DNA of 20,017 bases, taken from positions 1 to 20,017 of the forward strand of contig CAZMGW010000020.1 in NCBI GenBank assembly GCA_964565935.1, in the 5' to 3' direction. Source of the DNA: JBAXAM01 sp964565935 (lineage in GTDB: Bacteria > Pseudomonadota > Gammaproteobacteria > UBA9339). The notes beneath the pieces are model-generated. The model ran no database searches. It was not told where the DNA came from and was given only the letters and a program-made list of their open reading frames with translations. Position numbers and translations under genes: made by a program. Each line of letters opens with the position of its first letter. Within the stretch, counting starts at the first letter, position 1. Shown piece by piece: positions 7,040 to 14,403 of the stretch.

Positions 7040-8089
7040 CTAATTCTCTTTCGGCCAGGCTTCTATAACCACATTAACCAAAGCCATCAAAGGAATAGCA
7101 AAAAACACGCCCCAAAAACCAAATAAACTACCAAAAAGTAATACTGCCAAAATAATCGCCAATGGATGCAGGTTCATAACTTCAGCAAATAAAATTGGCA
7201 CTAATACATTAGCATCAAAAATACTAATTATTGTATAAACCAACATCAGATAGAAAAAATGCTCTGACCAACCCCATTGAATTAAACCAACTATAACAAT
7301 AGGTACTGTAACTACTGCTACGCCTATATAAGGAATCACTACAGATAAGCCAACTAATGCCCCTAATAACACCGCATAACGCAATCCCAAAATCCAAAAG
7401 GCAATAACAGTTATTAACGCAACAAGCACAACCTCAATTATTTTCCCCCTAATATAACTGCTAATTTTTTTATACAGTTCATGCCACACTTTTTCCAGGA
7501 CCTCTCTTTTCTCTGGCAAAAATTGCATCAACCACTTTATTATAATTTTGCCATCGCGCAAAAAGAAAAACACCAAAAGTGGCACTAACACCAAATACAC
7601 AATCACCGTAACAACACCAAACAAGGAAGTTAGCGAAAAAGTGACGAATTCTTTGCCAAAATTAGCAAGATAAGTTGCCACATACATCATAACTTGATGT
7701 ATCTGATTAACAGAAATCAAATCAGGAAATTGATCGTGCAAACTAAACAGCCATATCTGGCCACGGTTAAATGCGGTGGGAATATCGGAAATCAAACTCG
7801 CCATTTCTTCCCAAAGCAATGGTAATAAATATAAAAACAACAGCAATACTAAACTTACAAACAGCGTAAAAACCACACTGACCGCTAATAAATGCGGAAA
7901 ACGCCATTGCTGCAATTTTTTTACCATCCCAAAAAGTAAATATGCTAAAATGATACCAACGATAATTGGCGCCAACACCCCTCCAATTGTTTTAAAAGCA
8001 ACAATTGCTACTATAAAAACAATTAACAATATAATAGCTTCTGGTTGGGATAAATAACGTTGAAACCAAGTTGACAAAACTTTTTTCAT
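7040..8089 (-). CDS. perM: PerM, AI-2E transporter family permease
   Basis: Inner-membrane protein of the AI-2 exporter (AI-2E)/UPF0118 superfamily, PerM subgroup; the transported substrate of PerM itself is not established. The 349-residue product aligns with E. coli PerM throughout: N-terminal W..R.LSQPEAIILL, VYLVLVPLLVFFFLRDGK, SSYIRGKIIEV, VVIPYIGV, ISIFDANVLVPILFAE, MNLHPLAIIL and C-terminal GFWGVFFAIPLMALVNVVIEAWP. About eight membrane segments are visible, with a large periplasmic region between the third and fourth. The start matches the family, though the ribosome-binding site is weak. It is divergent from bepA, the same arrangement as perM-bepA in E. coli, which supports both assignments. 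Confidence 0.93.
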   Translation of the reverse strand: MKKVLSTWFQRYLSQPEAIILLIVFIVAIVAFKTIGGVLAPIIVGIILAYLLFGMVKKLQQWRFPHLLAVSVVFTLFVSLVLLLFLYLLPLLWEEMASLISDIPTAFNRGQIWLFSLHDQFPDLISVNQIHQVMMYVATYLANFGKEFVTFSLTSLFGVVTVIVYLVLVPLLVFFFLRDGKIIIKWLMQFLPEKREVLEKVWHELYKKISSYIRGKIIEVVLVALITVIAFWILGLRYAVLLGALVGLSVVIPYIGVAVVTVPIVIVGLIQWGWSEHFFYLMLVYTIISIFDANVLVPILFAEVMNLHPLAIILAVLLFGSLFGFWGVFFAIPLMALVNVVIEAWPKEN

Positions 8090-8158
8090 ACTTTATACAC
8101 CAATTTGCTTTTAGATATTTGAATTATAACGCAGCTTTAGCCAAAAAATCATATAAAT

Positions 8159-9619
8159 ATGTTTGCTTTAAAAATCAAAAAGATAGAATCAAAAAACTTG
8201 CATTTTGCACTCCTGTTATTGGGTTGCTTGATAAGCTCTGTCATATACGCTTATGAGCTTCCCGACCTAGGAGAACATAGCGCGACCATTCTTTCGACTA
8301 AAGAAGAAAAACAGCTGGAAAAAGACTTCATGAAAGAAGTACGCTCAAGAATGTCTATACTAGATGATGCTATTATCAACGATTACATCCAAAACCTTGG
8401 CAGTAAATTAGCCTCCAATATCAAAAACAGAAAATTCACCTTCTTTATTGTAAATGACCCATCGATCAATGCTTTTGCCGGACCTGGCGCCAACATCGGG
8501 ATTCACAGCGGTATTTTCGCTGCTACTCGTTCAGAAAGTGAATTAGCTGCCGTCCTAGCCCATGAAATTGCTCACGTATCGCAACACCATATTGAACACA
8601 TTATTGAACGGGCAAAAAACACCCAAATTACAGCCACTGCTGGAGCTCTTGCTGCCTTAATTGTTGGCATGGTTACCGGGGGATCTGCTAGCAATATAGC
8701 CACGGGAGCCACCATGGCCTCAATGGGTGGGGCAGCACAACACATGATCAGCTTCAGCAAAGATAAAGAAAATGAGGCTGATTATATTGGCATGAGAACT
8801 TTGTATAACTCCGGATTCGACCCTACAGCTATGCCAACCTTCTTCGAACGGATGCAGCACTTAACCTACGATTACAATAGCAAAATCCCAACATTTTTAT
8901 CGACGCATCCAACAACCAATGCTCGTATTGCAGAATCCAAAAACCGAGCTAGTCAATACACCCAAAAACAAATTAATAACCAATACACTTATAATTTAGT
9001 ACACGCTCGTTTACAAGCCATAACTTTTCGCAGCCCAGCAACTGCCGTAAGATATTTCCAAAATCAATTGACCACTAACCGCCAAAATGACCCTACCGCG
9101 TTGCAATATGGCTATGCCATTGCTTTATATCAAGATCGACAATTATCCCAAGCATCAAATATTATCAATAAGTTACAAAAAAAATATCCCGAAGAAGTTT
9201 TGTTCCAAATAGCCGCAGCCCAAATAGCAGAAGCAGACAAACAAAACGATAAGGCAATTAGCATCTTAAAAACGACTCTTACCAATCACCCGAACTACTA
9301 CCCTTTATTTATACAGTATGGACAAACTCTGCTTGTTGCCAAACAATCACAAGAAGCTTGTTATTTTCTAAAATCAAAAACTATTCAGCATTCAGAAGAT
9401 GCAGGATTATACCTACTCCTTGCACAAGCATATGCTCAAAACAGCCAAAAAGCAGATGCCTATCAAGCCAGGGCTAAAGCCTATGAAATTGCCGGATACC
9501 CTCAACAAGCCAAGGTTTTGTTGCAGCAAGCATTAAAAGAACCTAAACTAAACCCTACTGAAAAATCAATTATTCATGCTAGAATTGAACAATTAAGCAA
9601 TATTGAGAAAAACCTATAG
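8159..9619 (+). CDS. bepA: BepA, periplasmic M48 metalloprotease/chaperone
   Basis: A periplasmic zinc protease and chaperone that promotes or degrades LptD and other BAM-dependent outer-membrane proteins. The 486 residues equal E. coli BepA (487) in size. There is a signal peptide to about A31 (VIYA|YELP), then the M48 domain with HEIAH (H135, E136, H139), third zinc ligand E206 in NEADYIGM, the regulatory His H250 in STHPTTNAR, and a C-terminal TPR region (about 310-486). No good ribosome-binding site precedes the ATG, but the frame and signal peptide fit. It is followed 17 bp later by sohB and divergent from perM. Confidence 0.95.
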   Translation: MFALKIKKIESKNLHFALLLLGCLISSVIYAYELPDLGEHSATILSTKEEKQLEKDFMKEVRSRMSILDDAIINDYIQNLGSKLASNIKNRKFTFFIVNDPSINAFAGPGANIGIHSGIFAATRSESELAAVLAHEIAHVSQHHIEHIIERAKNTQITATAGALAALIVGMVTGGSASNIATGATMASMGGAAQHMISFSKDKENEADYIGMRTLYNSGFDPTAMPTFFERMQHLTYDYNSKIPTFLSTHPTTNARIAESKNRASQYTQKQINNQYTYNLVHARLQAITFRSPATAVRYFQNQLTTNRQNDPTALQYGYAIALYQDRQLSQASNIINKLQKKYPEEVLFQIAAAQIAEADKQNDKAISILKTTLTNHPNYYPLFIQYGQTLLVAKQSQEACYFLKSKTIQHSEDAGLYLLLAQAYAQNSQKADAYQARAKAYEIAGYPQQAKVLLQQALKEPKLNPTEKSIIHARIEQLSNIEKNL

Positions 9620-9636
9620 TTCTAACGGAGTAAATT

Positions 9637-10638
9637 ATGACAGACTTTTTTTATAATTATGGATTATTTTTTGCCAAAGTAGCTACTGCGGTAATTGCTA
9701 TTCTGCTGGCCTTTGGCGGATTAGCAGCAATTGCAGCTCAAAACAAACTTAAATCTAAAGAAAAAATCAAGGTTACTAAACTCAACGAAAAATACCAAGA
9801 AATGAAAGAGGCTTTAAACGAAGAAACCCTTGAAAAAGACGAGCTAAAGAAAATAAAAAAACAAGAAAAGCTCGACGAAAAAGCCAAGATAAAACAAGAC
9901 AAAAAGACCCACAAACATCCAACAAGAATTTTTGTTTTAAATTTCGATGGTGATATTAAAGCTTCAGCCGTGGAGAATTTGCGCGAGGAAATTACTGCAA
10001 TCTTAACCGTTGCCACTCCACGAGATGAGGTGTTAGTTAAAATCGAAAGCCCAGGAGGCATGGTTCATGGCTATGGACTTGCAGCCTCGCAATTAAAACG
10101 CATTCGCGACCGCGGCATTCCACTAATAGCAGCTGTCGATAAAGTTGCTGCAAGTGGTGGTTATATGATGGCGTGTGTGGCAGATCGCGTTTTAGCAGCG
10201 CCATTTGCAATTATCGGCTCGATTGGTGTTATTGCCCAACTGCCAAACTTCAATCGTTTGCTCAAAAAACACGATATAGACTTTGAGCAAGTAACTGCTG
10301 GACAATACAAACGTACCCTATCTCTATTCGGAGAAAACACCAAAGAAGGCAGAAAAAAAATGCAGGAAGAGGTTGATGAGGCTCATACCTTATTTAAGGA
10401 TTTTGTCGCCATAAACCGCCCAACCGTTGACATTAATTCGCTAGCTACTGGTGAAACTTGGTATGGTACGCGCGCGAAGGAGATGCGCCTTGTAGACGAG
10501 ATTATAACCAGCGATGATTATCTTTTGGCTGCAAGCAATAAAAACAATATCTTTAAAATTGAATACCTAATCAAAAAAGGCTTGGCGGAAAAATTTGGTA
10601 TCTCCATCCAAAAAGCGATTGCCAAACTACCTTTTTAA
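9637..10638 (+). CDS. sohB: SohB, S49-family inner-membrane protease
   Basis: A membrane-anchored serine protease of the SppA/SohB (S49) family, thought to cleave signal peptides or membrane-inserted segments. An N-terminal membrane segment (about residues 7-32) is followed by a highly charged Lys/Glu coiled-coil linker (about 40-90) as in other SohB proteins, then the protease domain. The catalytic dyad is Ser173 (VAASGGYMMAC) and Lys225 (GQYKRTLSLFGE), with GSIGVIAQ between. Length 333 against about 349 in E. coli. A GGAG ribosome-binding site precedes the ATG. It sits 17 bp after bepA and 3 bp before the CDF transporter, so the three are probably one operon. Confidence 0.94.
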   Translation: MTDFFYNYGLFFAKVATAVIAILLAFGGLAAIAAQNKLKSKEKIKVTKLNEKYQEMKEALNEETLEKDELKKIKKQEKLDEKAKIKQDKKTHKHPTRIFVLNFDGDIKASAVENLREEITAILTVATPRDEVLVKIESPGGMVHGYGLAASQLKRIRDRGIPLIAAVDKVAASGGYMMACVADRVLAAPFAIIGSIGVIAQLPNFNRLLKKHDIDFEQVTAGQYKRTLSLFGENTKEGRKKMQEEVDEAHTLFKDFVAINRPTVDINSLATGETWYGTRAKEMRLVDEIITSDDYLLAASNKNNIFKIEYLIKKGLAEKFGISIQKAIAKLPF

Positions 10639-10641
10639 AAA

Positions 10642-11535
10642 ATGAACCATCAACACTGCCGCCATCACTCCAACAATAAAAATACTCTTTTTTACGCAGC
10701 AGCTTTTACCCTTTTATTTGGCATAATTGAAGCGCTAAGCGGATGGTGGTCGGGTTCGCTAACATTACTAAGCGATGCCGGACACATGGCCGTAGATGCG
10801 GTTGCGCTAGTACTTGCTGCCCTTGCCTCTTGGATTGCCCGCCGCCCAACAACCGCCAAACACACCTACGGGTTTGGTCGCACCGAGGTCATTGTCTCTT
10901 GGCTAAGCAGCATTTTTCTAATTATACTAATAATTAAGATTTTAATTGAAGCAACCCACCGCCTACACACCCCACATTTCGTCGCAGGAAAGCCAGTAAT
11001 AATCGTTGCGCTAATCGGATTAGCTATCAACGCACTAGTCGCGTGGATTTTAAGCCGGGGTGAAAAAACATTAAACACCAGAGCAGCTCTCCTCCACGTA
11101 TTAAGCGACTTACTCGGATCCGTAGCGGTTTTAATCTCAGGAATAGTAATCTACTTTACCAACTGGACTCGAATAGACCCCATTCTTTCTATTTTCGTCT
11201 GCATTTTAATTTTAATAGCCACAACTCGCCTGCTACACGAATCATTGCTGGTTTTAATGGAAGGCACCCCCTCACATATCGACACCACCGATGTTGAACT
11301 CGCGCTGCAACAGGTTCACGGGGTACAGACAATTCACGACTTACACGTATGGACGTTAACCTCTGGGACAACCCTATTAACAGCACATGTGGTAGTAATA
11401 GATCCAAAATACTGGCCAAAAATTATCGACGACTTGCGTGAAGTCATTCAAAAACAGTTCGGCATTACTCACGTAACTTTGCAAGTCGAAACCCCAAATC
11501 AACAGCCGCTGTGTATTGACTGTGGAAGTAAATAG
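10642..11535 (+). CDS. Cation diffusion facilitator (Zn/Co/Cd efflux), CzcD/ZitB type
   Basis: A six-helix inner-membrane cation/proton antiporter of the CDF family, exporting Zn2+ or related divalent metals. The metal site residues are present in the expected helices: H48xxxD52 (SDAGHMAVD) in TM2 and H152xxxD156 (LHVLSDLLGS) in TM5. A cytoplasmic C-terminal domain with HDLHVWTLTSG and THVTLQVE follows. The short His-rich N-terminus (MNHQHCRHHS) and the C-terminal CIDCG fit a metal-handling protein. The HxxxD pair in both helices favours zinc or cadmium. The start lies 3 bp after the sohB stop with no visible ribosome-binding site, so it is probably translationally coupled. Its stop codon lies within the left 19-bp direct repeat that bounds the composite element. 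Confidence 0.93.
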   Translation: MNHQHCRHHSNNKNTLFYAAAFTLLFGIIEALSGWWSGSLTLLSDAGHMAVDAVALVLAALASWIARRPTTAKHTYGFGRTEVIVSWLSSIFLIILIIKILIEATHRLHTPHFVAGKPVIIVALIGLAINALVAWILSRGEKTLNTRAALLHVLSDLLGSVAVLISGIVIYFTNWTRIDPILSIFVCILILIATTRLLHESLLVLMEGTPSHIDTTDVELALQQVHGVQTIHDLHVWTLTSGTTLLTAHVVVIDPKYWPKIIDDLREVIQKQFGITHVTLQVETPNQQPLCIDCGSK

Positions 11536-11548
11536 AGCCTGTACTAAA
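11530..11548. repeat. Left 19-bp direct repeat
   Basis: The 19 bases AAATAGAGCCTGTACTAAA occur here and exactly again at 11952-11970. This copy includes the stop codon of the CDF gene. The pair brackets the palindromic composite and is best read as a target-site duplication or attachment-type direct repeat. Confidence 0.85.
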
Positions 11549-11555
11549 CCCCAGA

Positions 11556-11763
11556 GCCACCTCATTAAAATTTACTGTCTAAGATAACAACTTTGTCAAA
11601 ACTTATGGATTTTTTGCTTTTGGAACGGCCGCTTTTGCATTGCTGTATACTTCTCATTCTCCATCTGAAACATCGGTAGTGGATCGCATGCAAAAGTGGN
11701 NNNNNNNNNNNNNNNNNNNNNNNNNNNNNNTCAGTTTTGACCTATCTACAATCTAAATTTTAC
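11556..11763 (+). repeat. Palindromic unit A (gap inside)
   Basis: Forward unit. Outer arms pair as GTCAAAACT (11595-11603) with AGTTTTGAC (11733-11741); inner arms as CCGCTTTTGC (11629-11638) with GCAAAAGTGG (11690-11699). The core carries TGCTGTATAC (11641-11650) and GGTAGTGGATCGC (11675-11687), both shared with unit B. The right arm is broken by the run of Ns. Confidence 0.7.
11700..11730. other. Assembly gap (31 N)
   Basis: A run of undetermined bases. It falls exactly where the right inner arm of palindromic unit A should be, so a hairpin or repeat probably stopped the assembly; the true length is unknown. Confidence 0.98.
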
Positions 11764-11776
11764 TGGAGCAATATGG

Positions 11777-11903
11777 CCAAAGTAACCGGGTACTTCCGCT
11801 ATCGCCCCTTTGCGTAGCGATCCACCACCAAAGTATGCGGTAATAAAATTAGCAGTATACAGCAGAGCAAAGGGGCGATAGCGGAAGTGTAAGGTTACTT
11901 TGG
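11777..11903 (-). repeat. Palindromic unit B, near-perfect long hairpin
   Basis: The stem is CCAAAGTAACC (11777-11787) with GGTTACTTTGG (11893-11903), a 4-base mismatch, then a perfect 22-bp stem (11792-11813 with 11867-11888) around a 53-nt loop. Read on the minus strand the loop starts TGCTGTATAC (complement of 11855-11864) and ends GGTGGTGGATCGC (complement of 11817-11829), the same core words as unit A. Confidence 0.88.
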
Positions 11904-11951
11904 GACAAAAAAATCTATCTAAATTTTAATGAGGTAGCCCTATGCAACAAC

Positions 11952-11970
11952 AAATAGAGCCTGTACTAAA
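11952..11970. repeat. Right 19-bp direct repeat
   Basis: Exact second copy of the 19-bp repeat at 11530-11548, here 27 bp upstream of the suhB start codon. It forms the right boundary of the palindromic composite. Confidence 0.85.
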
Positions 11971-11990
11971 ACTTTTATTTTTGCTATTCT
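11962..11990 (+). promoter_or_regulatory. Candidate suhB promoter, possibly leaderless
   Basis: TG-C-TATTCT gives an extended -10 (hexamer 11985-11990) with a poor -35 (TGTACT, 11962-11967) at 17 bp. The predicted start of transcription falls on or next to the suhB ATG at 11998. The bases before the ATG are TCCCCCC, with no ribosome-binding site. Confidence 0.35.
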
Positions 11991-11997
11991 TCCCCCC

Positions 11998-12780
11998 ATG
12001 CATCCTCTAATGAACATTGCCATCAAAGCCGCACGTAGCGCTAGCAAAACTATTTTACGTGCCACCGACCGCTTGGACACCATCAAGATCACGGAAAAAA
12101 ACCACAACGATTTCGTTACTGATATTGACCAACAAGCGGAACAAGAAATTATCAATACTATTCATAACGCCTATCCGGATCACGCTATTTTTGGCGAAGA
12201 AAGCGGCAAAAGCGGTGAAAGTGAATACACTTGGATTATTGATCCGATCGATGGCACCACCAATTTTTTGCATGGACATCCACATTTTTGCATCTCAATC
12301 GGCGTCCAATTCAAAAATATAATTGAACATGGCTTAATTTATGACCCGCTGCGCCAAGAGTTATTTACCGCAACCAGGGGCACTGGAGCATTTCTCAATG
12401 ACAGAAGAATGCGCGTCGCACAGCGCAAGCAATTTGCTGGCTCTGTAATTGCCTCCGGTTTTGGCAATAAAACTATTAAAAATATTGATATCTATTTAAA
12501 AATATTAGCCGCAATATTGCCACAAGCCGCGGGAACTCGTCGCAGTGGCTCAGCGGCGCTTGATTTTGCTTATGTTGCCTGCGGTCGCATTGATGGTTTT
12601 TGGGAAATGAATCTTGCGCCATGGGACATGGCAGCAGGCTCTTTAATAGTCAAAGAAGCCGGTGGCATAGTTGATGAATTTAGCGGCAATGGCAATTTTA
12701 TGGAAACTGGAAACGTAATTGCCGGCAACCAACACATTTTTAATCTTATTTCACAAATCGTAAAAGCTAAAAAATCTTAA
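11998..12780 (+). CDS. suhB: SuhB, inositol-1-monophosphatase family
   Basis: A Mg2+-dependent phosphatase of the inositol monophosphatase family; in E. coli SuhB also joins the ribosomal RNA antitermination complex with NusA. The 260 residues start MHPLMNIAIKAARSA like E. coli MHPMLNIAVRAAR, so the start is secure. Metal and phosphate motifs are intact: EESG (E67, E68), DPIDGTTNF (82-90) and WDMAAG (209-214) with D210. RRSGSAALDFAYVACGRIDGFWE is typical SuhB. No ribosome-binding site precedes the ATG, which fits leaderless translation or an upstream change caused by the palindromic insertion. It is followed 10 bp later by the flavoprotein gene, so it probably heads that operon. Confidence 0.94.
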   Translation: MHPLMNIAIKAARSASKTILRATDRLDTIKITEKNHNDFVTDIDQQAEQEIINTIHNAYPDHAIFGEESGKSGESEYTWIIDPIDGTTNFLHGHPHFCISIGVQFKNIIEHGLIYDPLRQELFTATRGTGAFLNDRRMRVAQRKQFAGSVIASGFGNKTIKNIDIYLKILAAILPQAAGTRRSGSAALDFAYVACGRIDGFWEMNLAPWDMAAGSLIVKEAGGIVDEFSGNGNFMETGNVIAGNQHIFNLISQIVKAKKS

Positions 12781-12790
12781 GAGAAATTCA

Positions 12791-14221
12791 ATGTACGATA
12801 TTTGTATTATTGGCGCTGGGATTGTTGGCTGCTCAATAGCCCGAGAACTAGCGAAATACGATCTAAAAATTTGCTTGCTTGAAAAAAATGAAGATATTGG
12901 CACAGACGTGACCAAAGCCAACAGCGGTATCGTGCACGGTGGCTATGCTGAAAAACCTGGCAGTGTTAAAGCAAAATTTAGCGCCAAAGGCAACAGCATG
13001 TACAAACAGCTAAACGACGAGCTTAATTTTGGCTTTGCTCAAACCGGATCATTTGTTATTGGCTTTGATGAAAAAGACGCAGCAAAAATCCAAGAACTTT
13101 TCGCTTATGGCCAAAAAAATGGCGTACCTGATTTACAAATTGTTGACAGCGATTTCGTAAAAGCCAAAGAACCAAACCTCAATAAAGACATTAAAATAGC
13201 TTTGTATTGCCCCACCGCTGGCATAACTTCCCCTTACGAATTCGCAGTTGCCCTGGCAGAAAATGCCGTGCAAAACGGTGTCGAATTAAAACTAAACAGC
13301 GAAGTCACTGCCATCCAAAAAGAGCAAGATCATTTTTTAATCACCACCCCTAACGAGACCATTACCGCAACCTTGATAATCAATGCAGCTGGTTTATACG
13401 CAGATGAAATCGCTAAAATGATCGGCTGTGACGAATTCACTATCAAACCGCGCCAAGGCCAGTACTTGTTGCTTGATAAAGACCAAGGAGATCTGATTAA
13501 TAGCGTTATCTTTCAAGTGCCTACAGCGATAAGTAAAGGCATTTTAGTAACTAAAACTTATCATGGCAATTTATTGATCGGCCCGGATGCAACACCTGCA
13601 CCAACCAAAGATTATTTGGATACCGACAGCAAGAATATCAAGGAAATTATCGAATCCGCCAAAAAGTCCTTCTCTGACTTTGACTTGCGCAAAGTGATAA
13701 CCGCTTTTGCCGGCAATCGCCCAGCATCAAATAGCGATGAGTTTATTATCGAGGAAAGCAAGGTTAAAGGCTTCATCAACGTTGCCGGCATTGAATCCCC
13801 CGGCCTAACCGCAGCCCCTGCAATTGCGCCATACGTCGCAGAAATCGTTGCGGCAACTGGGCTGGTAAAATTAAACCCCAAAACCGACTTTGACCCTTAT
13901 CGCAAACCGTACAACACAGTCGTCGATATGGCAGAACAAGAACTCAATGATCTAATCAAAAAAGATAGCAAATATGGCTGCGTAGTGTGCCGATGCGAAA
14001 CGGTTTCGGAAGGCGAGATCTGCGATGCGCTTCACAGAAATATTCCAATTAATTCATTAGATGCGATCAAACGGCGTACTCGCGCTGGAATGGGCAGATG
14101 CCAAGGCGGTTTTTGTACCCCAAAAATTATGGAAATTATCCATAACGAATTAAAAACGCCCAAAGAAAAAATAACAAAAAAAGGCAATGACTCATTGCTG
14201 GTGTTTGGTAGGACTAAATAA
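12791..14221 (+). CDS. GlpA/GlpO-like FAD oxidoreductase with BFD [2Fe-2S] domain
   Basis: A flavoprotein of the DAO family, probably oxidising glycerol-3-phosphate or a similar 2-hydroxy acid. Domains in order: FAD-binding GAGIVG (8-13) with E-rich strand end LLEKNEDIGTDVTKANSG; substrate domain with HGGY and TAGITSPYEF; FAD C-terminal motif INVAGIESPGLTAAPAIA; then a bacterioferritin-associated-ferredoxin-like domain with C400-x-C402 and C437-x4-C442, the CRCE...GRCQGGFC pattern found in GlpA and hydrogen-cyanide-synthase-like enzymes. Length 476 fits the two-domain anaerobic type common in Firmicutes and Thermotogae. It is followed by an FAD/NAD oxidoreductase and a DUF1667 protein, its usual partners. 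No glpK or glpF is present. L-2-hydroxyglutarate oxidase (LhgO) activity is an alternative. Confidence 0.85.
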   Translation: MYDICIIGAGIVGCSIARELAKYDLKICLLEKNEDIGTDVTKANSGIVHGGYAEKPGSVKAKFSAKGNSMYKQLNDELNFGFAQTGSFVIGFDEKDAAKIQELFAYGQKNGVPDLQIVDSDFVKAKEPNLNKDIKIALYCPTAGITSPYEFAVALAENAVQNGVELKLNSEVTAIQKEQDHFLITTPNETITATLIINAAGLYADEIAKMIGCDEFTIKPRQGQYLLLDKDQGDLINSVIFQVPTAISKGILVTKTYHGNLLIGPDATPAPTKDYLDTDSKNIKEIIESAKKSFSDFDLRKVITAFAGNRPASNSDEFIIEESKVKGFINVAGIESPGLTAAPAIAPYVAEIVAATGLVKLNPKTDFDPYRKPYNTVVDMAEQELNDLIKKDSKYGCVVCRCETVSEGEICDALHRNIPINSLDAIKRRTRAGMGRCQGGFCTPKIMEIIHNELKTPKEKITKKGNDSLLVFGRTK

Positions 14222-14403
14222 TAAATTATACAATTTGGTAGTAAAGCAGCGCAGCGTATGCATCCGAGGCGATATTGTTTTATGGCGCTATGAGACAGGA
14301 TGTCGAATGCGAGCCCACATGGAAGTGCTATTCACGGCGTCCATAAAACAATATCGTCGAGCGGTGCACGAAGTTAGCGCGGGTCATGTGGCAAATTTAT
14401 TAT
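14218..14403. repeat. Palindromic element filling an intercistronic gap
   Basis: The end arms are perfect 10-bp inverted repeats, ATAATAAATT (14218-14227) and AATTTATTAT (14394-14403), overlapping the stop codon of the upstream gene and the ATG of the downstream gene. Inside, GATATTGTTTTATGG (14271-14285) pairs perfectly with CCATAAAACAATATC (14341-14355), and imperfect pairing continues outwards to GCGC on both sides. A short frame read across it (14187-14405) is a by-product of the repeat. It separates two genes that are usually closely coupled. Confidence 0.8.

Larger units (their letters stand above)
11549..11951. mobile_element. Palindromic composite insertion (non-coding, MITE-like)
   Basis: A roughly 400-bp segment without reading frames lies between exact 19-bp direct repeats. 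Its ends are inverted repeats: left CCACCTCATTAAAATTT (11556-11572) and right AAATTTTAATGAGGTAG (11921-11937). Inside are two related palindromic units in opposite orientation (A, about 11556-11763; B, about 11764-11937), and an N gap interrupts unit A. Removing the segment plus one repeat would leave the CDF stop codon about 45 bp before suhB, a normal intergenic distance. No transposase is visible, so it would be non-autonomous. The length is uncertain because the gap size is nominal. Confidence 0.7.

Noticed and set aside
11549..11951. Integron attC site or CRISPR array in the palindromic composite
   Set aside because: The stem ends lack the RYYYAAC/GTTRRRY core boxes, no integrase or cas genes are present, and there are no regularly spaced repeats.
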